In this document: in pieces, positions 1 through 8,939 of the stretch
How positions within the stretch are numbered: the stretch's first letter is position 1
How the letters are laid out: every line of letters starts with the position of its first letter
Origin: Alphaproteobacteria bacterium
GTDB lineage: Bacteria > Pseudomonadota > Alphaproteobacteria > Acetobacterales > Acetobacteraceae
Direction: 5' to 3'
NCBI GenBank assembly: GCA_016869715.1
Contig: VGDM01000004.1
Location: 1 to 64,000, forward strand
Length of the DNA: 64,000 nucleotides
The notes under the pieces: model-generated
What the model was told of the DNA's origin: nothing
Databases searched by the model: none
Seen by the model: the letters and a program-made list of their open reading frames with translations, nothing else
Program-made: the position numbers and the translations under genes

Positions 1-620
1 CGTCTGAAAGAGGGGAAAGACACCCCATTCCACCCCGAAAATGGGCAGGGAAGCGATCAACATTGGCGGGAACCTCAGCGGGATCACCGCGATCACGAAA
101 AATCAACGCTAATTACAGGGTTGATCAGGGGTTTCTTAGGTCTTTAGCGCGAAAATAATTATGCCCGGCTGCGTCAAGCCGTACGCGCCCTGATTCCGGA
201 AATCATGCTCCTGCTACGCATGGCTGTCTTGGACGCTAAGCCCTTTGATTTCGCGAATTTGCCGCGGGTTCGCACGAATGTCGCACCTTTCTCCCTGGTG
301 GCTCACGGCCGAAGATCACTTCTGTATCGAGGCCAGGTCGGACTGACGCAAACGAATTTCCAACCCATCGTTTGGGGGCGCGTCGCGCGCCGGACCCCTG
401 AGCGCGGGTATTTCATCATGGACACCATCGGCAAAAATGACTGGACGCCTTCGGACCGTTGGACCGAAAAACCCGGCTGGGCTTGGCTCAGCGTTCCCGC
501 CGGCTCGCTCTAAAGCTACCCCACCACCCCTGGGCGGGCCTAAAACCCGCCCAGGCGCCTTGCACTTTTCACTCCCCCGCGCCGATTTCCCGCGCCCGCA
601 TTCTCCGCTAAACGCTGGTT
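1..620. other. Intergenic stretch, no supported gene
   Basis: No open frame here has convincing composition or a recognisable product. A 102-codon frame at 205-513 has no ribosome-binding site and no family I recognise. Close to the left edge the minus strand carries two 10-bp-spaced G-rich repeats (GGGGTG motifs at about 20-40). They could belong to a leftward gene that starts outside the window. Positions 110-190 are AT-richer and look promoter-like, but I cannot place convincing -35/-10 boxes. Confidence 0.5.
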
Positions 621-1820
621 ATGCCCAGCGCCGCCCCGAGCCTCCCCCTTGCCGGCCTCAAGCTCGTGGAGCTTGGCCATTACATCGCGGCTCCTTTCGC
701 GACCCGCCTGCTGGCCGATCTGGGCGCCGAGGTGATCAAGGTGGAACCCCCGGACGGCGATCCGGTGCGGGGTTGGGGCAGCAATATCAATGGCAATGCC
801 GTTTGGTTCAGCGTGCATGGAAGGAATAAGCTCAGCGTCACGCTTGACCTGAAAAAGCCGGATGATCGCGCGAAGCTGATCGCGCTGCTCAGCCGTGCCG
901 ATGGGCTAATTGAGAATTTCCGCGCGGGCTATCTGGAACGTATCGGGCTCGGCCCTGATGTGCTGCACCGGGAAAACCCGCGCCTCGTGGTCGGGCGGAT
1001 TTCCGGCTATGGGCAGGATGGTCCCTATAAGGACAAGCCGGCTTTTGGCGCGATTGGCGAAGCCATGGGGGGCTTGAGGCACCTTACCGGCCATCCCGAT
1101 GAACAGGCGCTGCCGCCGCCGCGCTGCGGGGTTTCCATCAGCGATGATCTGGCTGGGATTTACTGCGCGCTTGCGGTGGTTTCCGCCTGCTGGGCGGTAA
1201 AGGGCGACCCCAATGCCAAGGGCCGTGTGGTGGATGTGGATTTGGTGAGCAGCGTGTTTTCACTGATGGAAGGCATGCTGCCGGAATATGGGCTATTCGG
1301 CTGGGTGCGTCAGCCGCAGGGGGCGGCCATCAAGACCGCCGCACCCACCAACACCTACCCCTGCGCCGATGGCAAATGGCTCTGCGTTGCCGGCAATTCG
1401 GATTTGATCTTCCGCCGCCTGATGGGGGCGATCGGGCGCCCCGAATTGGCCGATGCGCCCCGCTTCGCCACCAATGGGCTGCGTTGTGAGAATGTCGCGG
1501 AACTCGATGCCGCCATCGCAGCCTGGACCCGCACCAAACCCGCTGCAGAGGCCGAGGCCATTCTGGAAGCGGCCGAGGTGCCGTGCTCCCGCCTATATGA
1601 CATGGCCGATTGCGCCAATGACCCGCATTTCCGCGAACGTGGCTGGGTGATGGAAGTGGCGGACCCACTGTTGGGCCAGGTGCTGCACCCGGCCGCGCCC
1701 TTCCGCCTTGATGGCGTGGCGCCCAAGGATGTCGTGCGCTGGCCAGGCCCGGCGGCGGGGGCGCATAATGCGCATGTATTCGGTGAATTACTGGGCGAGA
1801 TGAAGGAGAAGCAGGCATGA
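621..1820 (+). CDS. CaiB/BaiF family (class III) CoA-transferase
   Basis: This 399-aa protein should move CoA between carboxylic acids through an enzyme-bound acyl anhydride. It has the class III layout: an N-terminal LVELGHYIAAPFATRLLADLGAEVIKVE-type block near residues 14-42, GYGQDGPY near 129-136, and the acidic position expected for the catalytic Asp at about residue 175 (SDD, 174-176). Its length is normal for the family. The stop overlaps the ATG of the following lyase by 4 nt, so the two are probably translationally coupled. A CoA-transferase next to an HMG-CoA lyase fits activation of a dicarboxylic or branched acid followed by C-C cleavage, as in leucine-type or itaconate-like catabolism. 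That pathway is inferred and the substrate cannot be read from the sequence. Confidence 0.9.
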   Translation: MPSAAPSLPLAGLKLVELGHYIAAPFATRLLADLGAEVIKVEPPDGDPVRGWGSNINGNAVWFSVHGRNKLSVTLDLKKPDDRAKLIALLSRADGLIENFRAGYLERIGLGPDVLHRENPRLVVGRISGYGQDGPYKDKPAFGAIGEAMGGLRHLTGHPDEQALPPPRCGVSISDDLAGIYCALAVVSACWAVKGDPNAKGRVVDVDLVSSVFSLMEGMLPEYGLFGWVRQPQGAAIKTAAPTNTYPCADGKWLCVAGNSDLIFRRLMGAIGRPELADAPRFATNGLRCENVAELDAAIAAWTRTKPAAEAEAILEAAEVPCSRLYDMADCANDPHFRERGWVMEVADPLLGQVLHPAAPFRLDGVAPKDVVRWPGPAAGAHNAHVFGELLGEMKEKQA

Positions 1821-2719
1821 CCGGCAAGGTGACCATTAGCGAAGTCGCCCCGCGTGACGGGCTTCAATCCATCGCCGACGATTTCGTGCCGACCGAGGTG
1901 AAAATCGCGCTTATTCAGGCGCTGTATGATGCCGGCCTCAGGCGCATGGAAACCGGGTCCTTCGTCTCGCCCAAGGCCATTCCGCAAATGGCGGATACGG
2001 CGGCGGTGCTGGCCTTCGCCAAGACCCTGCCGGGCTTGGAGAGCACTGTCCTGGTCCCCAATCGGCGCGGCTTTGATGCGGCGATTGCGGGGGGCGCGGA
2101 ACGCTTGGGCTTTTTCATGTCGGCGACGGCAGGGCACAACAAGGCCAATCTGAACCGCACGCGGGAAGAAAGCTTCGCGGAATTGGCATCCCTGGTTCGC
2201 GATACGCCGAAAGGCACGCTGATCCGCTTCAACCTGTCCTGCGTCTTCCATTGCCCCTTTGATGGCGTAGTCGAGGATGCTGAGGCTTTGGATTGGGTGG
2301 AACGGATCGTGGCGCTCAATCCCGAGATGGAAATCGCGCTTGCGGATACCACCGGCAATGCCAGCCCCGATCAGGTGCGGCGGATTTTTGAGAAAGCGCA
2401 GGGCGCCTGGGGCCATCGCTTCGCCTTTCACGGCCATGACACTTACGGCATGGGGGTTGCGAATGTGGCGGCGGCCTATGCCGCCGGCTGCCGCGTGATT
2501 GATAGCGCTGCGGGCGGCATTGGCGGTTGCCCCTTCGCGCCTGGCGCCACCGGCAATGTGGCGACCGAAGACGTGGTCTGGATGTTCCGGCGCATGCGGG
2601 TCGAAACAGGGGTTACCTGGAACAACCTTCTGGCCGCAGCCGATATGGCAGCAGCGATCAAGGGCGCCATTCCCGGCGGGCGGATGCGCGGCGTGCGCGC
2701 GGCGCGCCAGGCTGCGTAA
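1817..2719 (+). CDS. mvaB: Hydroxymethylglutaryl-CoA lyase family protein
   Basis: This 300-aa TIM-barrel lyase belongs to the HMGL-like (DRE-TIM) family, which splits HMG-CoA or related 3-hydroxyacyl-CoAs to acetyl-CoA and a keto acid. The N-terminal EVAPRDGLQS motif supplies the metal-binding Asp and Arg near residues 10-17. FHGHDTYGMG carries the metal-binding His pair. The family signature with the catalytic Cys is present as GGIGGCPFAPGATGNVATED. It overlaps the upstream CoA-transferase by 4 nt. True HMG-CoA cleavage is likely, but a neighbouring CoA-transferase leaves a related acyl-CoA substrate possible. Confidence 0.88.
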   Translation: MTGKVTISEVAPRDGLQSIADDFVPTEVKIALIQALYDAGLRRMETGSFVSPKAIPQMADTAAVLAFAKTLPGLESTVLVPNRRGFDAAIAGGAERLGFFMSATAGHNKANLNRTREESFAELASLVRDTPKGTLIRFNLSCVFHCPFDGVVEDAEALDWVERIVALNPEMEIALADTTGNASPDQVRRIFEKAQGAWGHRFAFHGHDTYGMGVANVAAAYAAGCRVIDSAAGGIGGCPFAPGATGNVATEDVVWMFRRMRVETGVTWNNLLAAADMAAAIKGAIPGGRMRGVRAARQAA

Positions 2720-2833
2720 CGGCTTGGTCGCGTCATTGCACGGCGCGGCCCGAATCCTTCCATTTTTCGGACGCTTTTGTGGGCCATAACCATCACGCTT
2801 GATGTTTCCGATCAGGCGTGGCGGAGTTGACGC

Positions 2834-2983
2834 ATGTCCGATATCGAAATGGCGCGTAAATTGGCCGAGCTTGACCGGCTATTGAATGACCCGGAAACCC
2901 GCATGGATGCCGGGCGCGTTTGGGTATTGGCGCAGGAGTTGCGGGCGCCAGCCGCCAGGGCCGGCGCGTTACGCCAGGGCTGA
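2834..2983 (+). CDS. Small protein of 49 aa, unknown function
   Basis: A short frame beginning ATGTCCGATATCGAAATGGC encodes a charged, helical 49-aa protein containing LDRLLNDPETRMD. It has a good ribosome-binding site (GCGGAG, 7-8 nt upstream), GC-rich third positions and a clean TGA. It sits between the lyase and a convergent DUF4332 gene. I do not recognise the family. The composition and Shine-Dalgarno sequence are the only evidence that it is real. Confidence 0.5.
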   Translation: MSDIEMARKLAELDRLLNDPETRMDAGRVWVLAQELRAPAARAGALRQG

Positions 2984-2994
2984 ATCGTGCGCTT

Positions 2995-3402
2995 TCAGTA
3001 GGTAAAAACGCGCGGCACACCCTTTGCCGCAGCAATGCAGCTTTTTACCGCGGCAAGTGACGGCGTCTGACGCACAAGCTTTTTCTCAGCATTGGTTTTG
3101 GTCAGGGCATCAAACAGGTTTTCCGCCTTGCGCTGCGCCAATTCGGGAGCCGTATCCACGCCGGCGGCTTCCAGCAGGTCCGCATATTCCTCCCCAACGC
3201 CGCTTAGGCGCATCAGATCGGCGCGATTGGCGAATTTGAGAACAAGCTTCCCCGAAATGCCGGTCTTGGCAGCCAGGGCCTCTCGATCCTTGGGCGATGC
3301 GGTTTTTGCCAATAAGCTGGCTGTATCAGCGACCCCGTTGGCGCGCAGCTTGTCGCCCATGACCTTGCCGATGCCTTCAATGGTTTCGATCTTGTAGTTC
3401 AT
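2995..3402 (-). CDS. DUF4332 helix-hairpin-helix protein
   Basis: The 135-aa protein has two helix-hairpin-helix-like motifs, IEGIGKVMGDKLRANG near residues 8-23 and LSGVGEEYADLLEAAG near 65-80. This is the pattern of DUF4332, a family related to the HhH modules of nucleic-acid enzymes. No catalytic domain is present, so a DNA- or protein-binding role is only an inference. The start has a GGGAGG ribosome-binding site 8 nt upstream. Confidence 0.75.
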   Translation of the reverse strand: MNYKIETIEGIGKVMGDKLRANGVADTASLLAKTASPKDREALAAKTGISGKLVLKFANRADLMRLSGVGEEYADLLEAAGVDTAPELAQRKAENLFDALTKTNAEKKLVRQTPSLAAVKSCIAAAKGVPRVFTY

Positions 3403-3509
3403 GGTTTGGCCTCCCTCGATTCACAAAGACCACGTTTCGCCGTAGAGATTTTCGATGCTTGCAAGCCTTTTCCGTGTGAAGTTGTCTCTTCAATAGGTTC
3501 AGGTGACGA

Positions 3510-3734
3510 ATGCCGCGCCATTTGACGAAGCGTTCCTTTCGACTCACCGGCCATGCGACTTCGGTCGCGCTGGAGGGTGCCTTCTGGGCCGAGTTGGAGG
3601 CGCTTGCGCAGGAGCAAGGCCAAAGCCTGGGGGCGCTGGTGGCAAAGGTGGATGCGGCGCGTGCCGATCAAGGCCTGCCTTTGGCCAGCGCGCTGCGTCT
3701 TGCGGCGCTTGCGCATGCGCGGAATGGCGCGTGA
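3510..3734 (+). CDS. Ribbon-helix-helix domain protein
   Basis: This 74-aa protein matches the short alphaproteobacterial ribbon-helix-helix family. It has a basic N-terminal strand (KRSFRLTGHATSVALE), a first helix (AFWAELEALAQEQG) and a second helix (LGALVAKVDAARADQG). Such proteins dimerise through the strand and usually bind DNA as regulators. No target can be named. The start has AGGTGA five nucleotides upstream. It is divergent from the DUF4332 gene, with about 107 bp between the two start codons. Confidence 0.75.
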   Translation: MPRHLTKRSFRLTGHATSVALEGAFWAELEALAQEQGQSLGALVAKVDAARADQGLPLASALRLAALAHARNGA

Positions 3735-3942
3735 TAGCGAGGATTTGATGACTTTAGATTTTTAGAGGGTGGAACTGCGCGATCAGCGTGATACGCCAAG
3801 ACGCACCACTGCCCATTGCAAGAACTCGCTTGGATTGACAAAGGCCACGGCCGAACAGGATTTCTTCTAATATCCACCGAAGTGATCGCCATAATTCCCC
3901 AAATTTCCATGCGCGCCCTTGTCTTCGTTGGCGCCGACGGCA

Positions 3943-4653
3943 TTAACCGCAGCGCGCGCTCACCTTGCCGATGCCGGTAAAGCGCGCCGTGAGCTGCGCG
4001 CCGGCCTTCAAGCCGACCACCGGCGCACCAAGCCCTGCCACGACCAGTACCGCACCGGCAGGCAAGCCACCCAGGCGCCGTGCTTCCGCCGCTGCCTGGG
4101 CAAAGGCCGCGTTGAGGTCGAAGGGCCTGCCGCGCGGAGCGCCTTCACCTTCAATCAGCGCCACGCGGCTTGGCGTTTCGGGTATCGGTCGGCGCTTGCC
4201 CAATACCAGCAGCCCAAGCCCCGCCAGATCAGCGATTTCCACCACGCGATCCGCCGGGCCTTGGGTGAAGCGGCTGGCGCTAATATCCAGCGCCGGGTGG
4301 ATGGCGGTGATCTTAGGCGGCGATGTCGCCTCAGGCTCCAACGCGGCGCCCAGCACACCAAGCAGGGCGGCCGAGGCGCGGCCATGGCGCATGATCTCGA
4401 GCGACAGCCCCGAGCCATCATCCAAGAAGCGCGCTTCCAGCATGGGGCCGGTGATCAGGCTGCCATCGGCTGCCGGCGCGACCCGGATGCCACAGGGCAC
4501 AAAGCCAAGCCGCGCGAGCACCCCGCCCGCCACTTCCTCGGCGTCATCCTGGGTGGTGATGGCGATTTCCGCAGGCAGCGCCGCCAGCGGATTGCCAGTT
4601 TCGAACGCCTCAGACAGATAGCCAATGGCGCGCGTAATTGGGTCCTGATCCAT
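3943..4653 (-). CDS. 2-keto-4-pentenoate hydratase/FAH-superfamily protein
   Basis: The 236-aa protein resembles the MhpD/HpcG branch of the fumarylacetoacetate hydrolase superfamily, which hydrates or decarboxylates 2-keto-4-enoates at a divalent metal. Hallmarks are a central HPALDISASRF stretch, a GLGAPVVGLKAGAQLTARFTGIG-type C-terminus and the typical length. The ATG at 4653 lies 4 nt beyond the TRAP permease stop; an alternative TTG would overlap that gene. It is the last gene of the TRAP operon, so the transported acid may be its substrate or a precursor. The exact reaction is not determinable. Confidence 0.75.
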   Translation of the reverse strand: MDQDPITRAIGYLSEAFETGNPLAALPAEIAITTQDDAEEVAGGVLARLGFVPCGIRVAPAADGSLITGPMLEARFLDDGSGLSLEIMRHGRASAALLGVLGAALEPEATSPPKITAIHPALDISASRFTQGPADRVVEIADLAGLGLLVLGKRRPIPETPSRVALIEGEGAPRGRPFDLNAAFAQAAAEARRLGGLPAGAVLVVAGLGAPVVGLKAGAQLTARFTGIGKVSARCG

Positions 4654-4657
4654 GGTA

Positions 4658-6064
4658 CTAATCGGCAATCTTCAAGGCTTCATCTTCCTGGAAGCCGCCC
4701 TCGGGCGGGACATCCAATTGGATCGGCGTGCCGCTCGACGGCGTGAAGCCGTAAAGCTGTTCAGGCAGCCAGGTGACCAGGCCGGGGAAGACATAAATTG
4801 CGAGCATATTCAGGATCACGATGTAGATGAAGGGCATGCAGCCCCGAAAGATATCCTCAAGCCGCACATGCTTGGGCGCCACGCCCTTCAAATAGAAGGC
4901 CGCCATGGCAACCGGCGGCGACAGGAAGGAGGTTTGCAGATTAAGCGCCACCATCACGCCGAAGAACAATGGATCAACGCCAAAATCATCCAAGAGCGGC
5001 AGGAAGATCGGCACGAAAATCACGATGATTTCCGTCCATTCCAAGGGCCAGCCCAGGATGAAGATCAGCAATTGCGCCAGGATCATGAAGGTAAAGGTAT
5101 TAAGCGGCAGGGATTTGAAAAATTGCTCCACCAGATCCTGCCCGCCAAGATAGCCAAAGACGGAAGAGAAAATCGCGCTGCCCACAAACAACCAGCACAC
5201 CATGGCGGAGGTGCGCGCCGTCAGGAACACGCTTTCCTTGAGCTTGGCAAAGGAAAAGGACCGATAGACGATGGCGAGGATAATGGACCCAAGGCTGCCC
5301 ATGGCGGCGGCCTCTGAAGGCGTCGCAAGCCCCATCAGAATGGCGCCGAGCACCATGGCAATCAGTGCCGCGAGCGGGATGAAGGATGTCAGCAGCGAAA
5401 TCGCAATTTGGCTGAAGGGGATATTCACTTCCTCAGGCGGCAAGCGTGGCGCCATCTCCGGCTTTAGGAGGGCGATGCCCATGGCATAGAGGATATACAT
5501 CCCCGCCAGCATGACACCGGGGATGAAGGCCGCGGCATAAAGCTGCACCACCGAAACGCCTGCGGTCGCGCCAAACAGGATCAGCATGATGGAAGGCGGA
5601 ATAAGGATGCCAAGGCAGCCCCCCGCACAAATAACCCCCGATGCCAGCCTGACATCATAACCTGCGCGGAGCATGGCCGGAAACGCCAGCAGGCCCATCA
5701 ACGTGACCACCGCGCCCACAATCCCGGTTGCTGTCGCGAACAGCGCGCAAGTCGCCAAGGTCGCCACCGCGAGCGAGCCCGGAATATTCCCACTCGCCAT
5801 CTGCAAGGATCGGAATAGCCGGTCCAGAATATTCGCGCGTTCGATGATATAACCCATGAGGACGAAAAGCGGCACGCTGATCAGCACGTCATTCGACATG
5901 ACCGCATAGGTGCGCTGCACCAGCAGGTCAAAAATGCGTTCCTGCATGCCGAGATAGCCAAAGAACAACCCCATCGCCATCAGCGTAAAGGCGATCGGGA
6001 AGCCCAGCATGATGAAGAATAGGAATAGAAAGAGCTGCGTGAGCCCGAGCATACCGTCAGACAT
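4658..6064 (-). CDS. TRAP transporter large permease (DctM family)
   Basis: The 468-aa protein is highly hydrophobic with about 12 membrane segments, as expected for the channel-forming subunit of tripartite ATP-independent periplasmic transporters. Recognisable DctM features include FIMLGFPIAFTLM near the start, a GxCLGILIPPSIMLILFG block and a hydrophobic C-terminal half. It is 6 nt downstream of the small permease. The protein is about 30-40 residues longer than a minimal DctM because of a polar C-terminal tail. The substrate class of such systems is usually carboxylic or keto acids. Confidence 0.92.
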   Translation of the reverse strand: MSDGMLGLTQLFLFLFFIMLGFPIAFTLMAMGLFFGYLGMQERIFDLLVQRTYAVMSNDVLISVPLFVLMGYIIERANILDRLFRSLQMASGNIPGSLAVATLATCALFATATGIVGAVVTLMGLLAFPAMLRAGYDVRLASGVICAGGCLGILIPPSIMLILFGATAGVSVVQLYAAAFIPGVMLAGMYILYAMGIALLKPEMAPRLPPEEVNIPFSQIAISLLTSFIPLAALIAMVLGAILMGLATPSEAAAMGSLGSIILAIVYRSFSFAKLKESVFLTARTSAMVCWLFVGSAIFSSVFGYLGGQDLVEQFFKSLPLNTFTFMILAQLLIFILGWPLEWTEIIVIFVPIFLPLLDDFGVDPLFFGVMVALNLQTSFLSPPVAMAAFYLKGVAPKHVRLEDIFRGCMPFIYIVILNMLAIYVFPGLVTWLPEQLYGFTPSSGTPIQLDVPPEGGFQEDEALKIAD

Positions 6065-6070
6065 GGCGCG

Positions 6071-6706
6071 TCAGCCCTTCTTTGACTTGTCTAAGGGGAT
6101 CTGGCCGGAGGCAGCCATGCGGCGGGCCAATTCTTCGGGGTCCTGTTCGGCGGCGGCGGCAAGGATTTGCTGGTCCAATTCTTCCACATCCGAAAGCCGC
6201 TTCGGCCAGGCACCCGAGCGGATACATTGGATGCAGCGCACTACTTCAACAATGCCTTGCAGCAGCAACAGCACGCCCACCACCGGGATCAGGAACTTAA
6301 AGGGCCAGATTACCGGGCCGGTCGGGCTGAACATGGATCTTTCATTCTGCGCGAAGCTTTGCGCGAAGAAAGTCCAGCCTGAAATCATGAAGGCGAAAAT
6401 CGCCGGAAAGAAGAAAAGAATGAAAAGCACCAGATCAAGCTTTGCCTGATTTTCAGGCTTGAAATTCCGATAGAGAAAATCGCCACGCACATGCCCATTG
6501 CGTGACAGTGCATAGGCGCCCGCCATCATGAACAGCGTGCCATAAAGCATATAGGAAGTGTCATAGGCCCAGGTGGTTGGTGCGCGAAAGGCGTAGCGCA
6601 TCACAACCTCATAGGTCACGACGAAGGTCAGCACCAGGATACTCCAGGCGAAGGTCTGGCCGACCAGGGTGCTGAAGCGATCAATGCCAAGAAGCAATCG
6701 CTGCAT
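6071..6706 (-). CDS. TRAP transporter small permease (DctQ family)
   Basis: The 211-aa protein has four predicted membrane helices with the conserved RNGHVRGDFLY element between helices 2 and 3, which is typical of DctQ subunits. It partners the large permease 6 nt downstream and the binding protein upstream. A charged C-terminal extension (about residues 165-211) rich in Glu, Ala and Arg exceeds the minimal family length. Confidence 0.9.
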   Translation of the reverse strand: MQRLLLGIDRFSTLVGQTFAWSILVLTFVVTYEVVMRYAFRAPTTWAYDTSYMLYGTLFMMAGAYALSRNGHVRGDFLYRNFKPENQAKLDLVLFILFFFPAIFAFMISGWTFFAQSFAQNERSMFSPTGPVIWPFKFLIPVVGVLLLLQGIVEVVRCIQCIRSGAWPKRLSDVEELDQQILAAAAEQDPEELARRMAASGQIPLDKSKKG

Positions 6707-6788
6707 GATGCGGACTTTCGATCACGGCCCCGGGGATTGGGGCATCAAAAAGGGTGCGGGCCGAAACCCGCACCCCGACTACACTACA

Positions 6789-7931
6789 TCAGCGCGCGGC
6801 GAAGAAGTGATTATAGGAAATCACTGGGCTCGCTTCATAGCGCAGGAAGAAGCTGCCGACGCGGCGGCACCAGTCACGCTGGCTGTCGCAGACCTTCTTG
6901 AAGAAGGGGCCAGCGGCGGGTGAGGAGGCATCGCCCTCATACTTGTCCACCACGCGATTCCAGGCGGCCAATTGCGCGTCCAGAACAGGGCGCGGCGTTG
7001 GGCGCACCTGCACGCCCTGCTGCTGCGCCATGGCAATCAGATCGCGCGAATAGCGATCCTGCAGCTTCCAGGACATATCGGCCGAGGCACTTTCGGAAGC
7101 GAATTTGATGATCGCCTGATGCTCAGCCGGCAGGGCTGCGAATTTGCCCTTGTTGAACAGCACTTCGAAGCTTTCCGTGCGCTGATGGAAGGACTGGATC
7201 ATGTAGACCTTCGCCACATCCGGGAAGCCCAGCACGCGGTCGGAGGAGGGGTTGTTGAATTCCGCTCCGTCAATGACGCCACGTTCCAGTGCGGGCACGA
7301 TCTCGCCGCCGGGCAGCGAGACCACCGCCGCGCCGAGTTCCGCGAACAAATCAGCCGCAAGGCCGACAGTGCGATACTTCAGGCCGCGGATCTGCTCGGG
7401 GCGCTCGATTGGGTTCTTAAACCAGCCAAGCGGCTGGGTCGGCATCGGGCCGGTCATGAAGGAGACGACATTCACCTTCACATGCTCATTGAGCAGTTCA
7501 TTATAGAGCGCCTCTCCACCGCCATAATGATACCAGCCGAGCAGCTGATTGGCATCGCCGAACCAGGGAGGGGAGGTGCCAAACAGCGAAAACGCCTTGT
7601 TCTTACCGAACCAATAGGCCGGCACGCCATGGCCGGCATCAAGCGTGCCGGCACTGACCGCATCCAAAAGCTGGAAGGCGCCAACCACGGCGCCGGCGGC
7701 GAGCAATTCAATGCGCAGCCGCCCGCCCGCCATGTCATTCACCCGGCGTACGAAATCGCCGGCAAATTCATGGAAGATATCGCGCTGCGGCCAGGTGGAC
7801 TGGAAGCGCAGCGTCGTGGTCTGGGCTCGGCTGACATTGGGGGTAGCAAGGACAGCAACGCCCACCCCTGTGGCGGCCGACGCCTTCAAAAAACCGCGCC
7901 GCGCCGGCGCTTCAACGGTGGAGCCAGTCAT
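6789..7931 (-). CDS. TRAP transporter substrate-binding protein (DctP family), Tat-exported
   Basis: The 380-aa periplasmic solute receptor begins with a twin-arginine leader (RRGFLKASAATG, then a hydrophobic core ending near SRAQ). The start at 7931 is chosen because GGGAGA lies 6 nt upstream; a longer frame to 7979 lacks a site. The mature protein has the DctP fold, including PERPEQIRGLKYRT-like and PGGEIVPALERGVIDGAEFNNP motifs, the latter resembling the binding cleft of keto-acid receptors. It leads the four-gene minus-strand operon. Tat export is notable because the tat genes are present in this same window. Confidence 0.92.
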   Translation of the reverse strand: MTGSTVEAPARRGFLKASAATGVGVAVLATPNVSRAQTTTLRFQSTWPQRDIFHEFAGDFVRRVNDMAGGRLRIELLAAGAVVGAFQLLDAVSAGTLDAGHGVPAYWFGKNKAFSLFGTSPPWFGDANQLLGWYHYGGGEALYNELLNEHVKVNVVSFMTGPMPTQPLGWFKNPIERPEQIRGLKYRTVGLAADLFAELGAAVVSLPGGEIVPALERGVIDGAEFNNPSSDRVLGFPDVAKVYMIQSFHQRTESFEVLFNKGKFAALPAEHQAIIKFASESASADMSWKLQDRYSRDLIAMAQQQGVQVRPTPRPVLDAQLAAWNRVVDKYEGDASSPAAGPFFKKVCDSQRDWCRRVGSFFLRYEASPVISYNHFFAAR

Positions 7932-8047
7932 TTGCTTCTCCCTTGATGGTGACCCCGGCAAGCTGGGGCAGTGCTTCACAAGGGCGTGACATATGGATGA
8001 CCGGCAGATGACGCAATATTTTTTTGTAGATCTGAGGGCATGCCGGG

Positions 8048-8854
8048 CTATTTCGTCACGAAAGCCTTTTCCACCACATAGCTGCCAGGGGCGTTATTCG
8101 ATCCCTCCACAAAGCCGCGGGCTTCCAGCATGGCCTTGCAGTCGCGGTTCATCGCCTCAGACCCACACAACATCACCCGGTCATGGGTCGGGTCTAGCGC
8201 GTGCAGGGCAAGGTCAGTGAAAATCCGGCCTGATTCGATCAGATCAGTGATGCGCCCCTGGGTCGGGAAGCGCTCCCGCGTCACAGAAGGGTGGTAGCGG
8301 AGCTTGCCGGCGATGATCTCGCCGAGGAACTCATGCTGCGCCAGGTCGCGTTCGAACATCTCGCGATAGGCCAATTCCGCCACTTGCCGCACAGTATGGG
8401 CCACCACCACCGTGCCGTAGCGTTCATAGACATCGGGCTCGCGCGTCAGGCTAAGAAAGGGCGCAAGGCCGGTGCCGGTTGCGAGCATCCAAAGGTTGCG
8501 GCCTGGCAGCAAATTATCGGTCACCAGCGTGCCGGTCGGTTTGCGACCAATCAGTACCGTGTCGCCTGGCTTGATATGTTGCAGGCGCGATGTGAGCGGC
8601 CCGTTCTGCACCTTGATGGACAGGAATTCCAATGTCTCTTCCCAGGTAGGACTTGCCATGGAATAGGCACGCACAAGTGGCTTGCCATCTACCATCAGGC
8701 CGATCATGGCGAATTCGCCGGCGCGGAAGCGAAAGCCAGTGTCGCGTGTGCAGCGGAAGGAAAACAGCCGGTCCGTCCAATGATGCACATGCGTGACCTT
8801 TTCACCGACATAGGCGGCGGGGATGGCGGGGGCGGGGGAAGGGGCCGTATTCAT
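8048..8854 (-). CDS. fpr: Ferredoxin-NADP reductase
   Basis: This 268-aa flavoprotein transfers electrons between NADPH and ferredoxin or flavodoxin. It shows the FAD-binding RAYSMASP motif, the NADP-binding GTGLAPFLS motif, LCGSEAMN near the C-terminus and an aromatic-poor tail (YVVEKAFVTK) as in the bacterial FNR-II class. The ATG at 8854 is chosen over the much longer open frame because the extra 89 residues overlap the divergent GNAT gene and resemble nothing. Confidence 0.88.
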   Translation of the reverse strand: MNTAPSPAPAIPAAYVGEKVTHVHHWTDRLFSFRCTRDTGFRFRAGEFAMIGLMVDGKPLVRAYSMASPTWEETLEFLSIKVQNGPLTSRLQHIKPGDTVLIGRKPTGTLVTDNLLPGRNLWMLATGTGLAPFLSLTREPDVYERYGTVVVAHTVRQVAELAYREMFERDLAQHEFLGEIIAGKLRYHPSVTRERFPTQGRITDLIESGRIFTDLALHALDPTHDRVMLCGSEAMNRDCKAMLEARGFVEGSNNAPGSYVVEKAFVTK

Positions 8855-8939
8855 GGGTGCTGTTTTGCGGCGGCGCGGCGCGGCGCGCAACCGGCAATCA
8901 TGGCTTGCATCCGGCGCGCTGGGCGTTTCTTCTGGGGCG

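Noticed and set aside
205-513. 102-codon frame on the plus strand
   Set aside because: No ribosome-binding site, unusual composition and no recognisable family; part of an untranslated stretch as far as can be seen.
1330-2437. Long minus-strand frames across the CoA-transferase and lyase
   Set aside because: Both opposite strands of the two genes are open by composition only.
4652-5317. 221-codon plus-strand frame opposite the TRAP permease
   Set aside because: It is a shadow of the permease gene in a GC-rich genome; the minus-strand product is clearly the real one.
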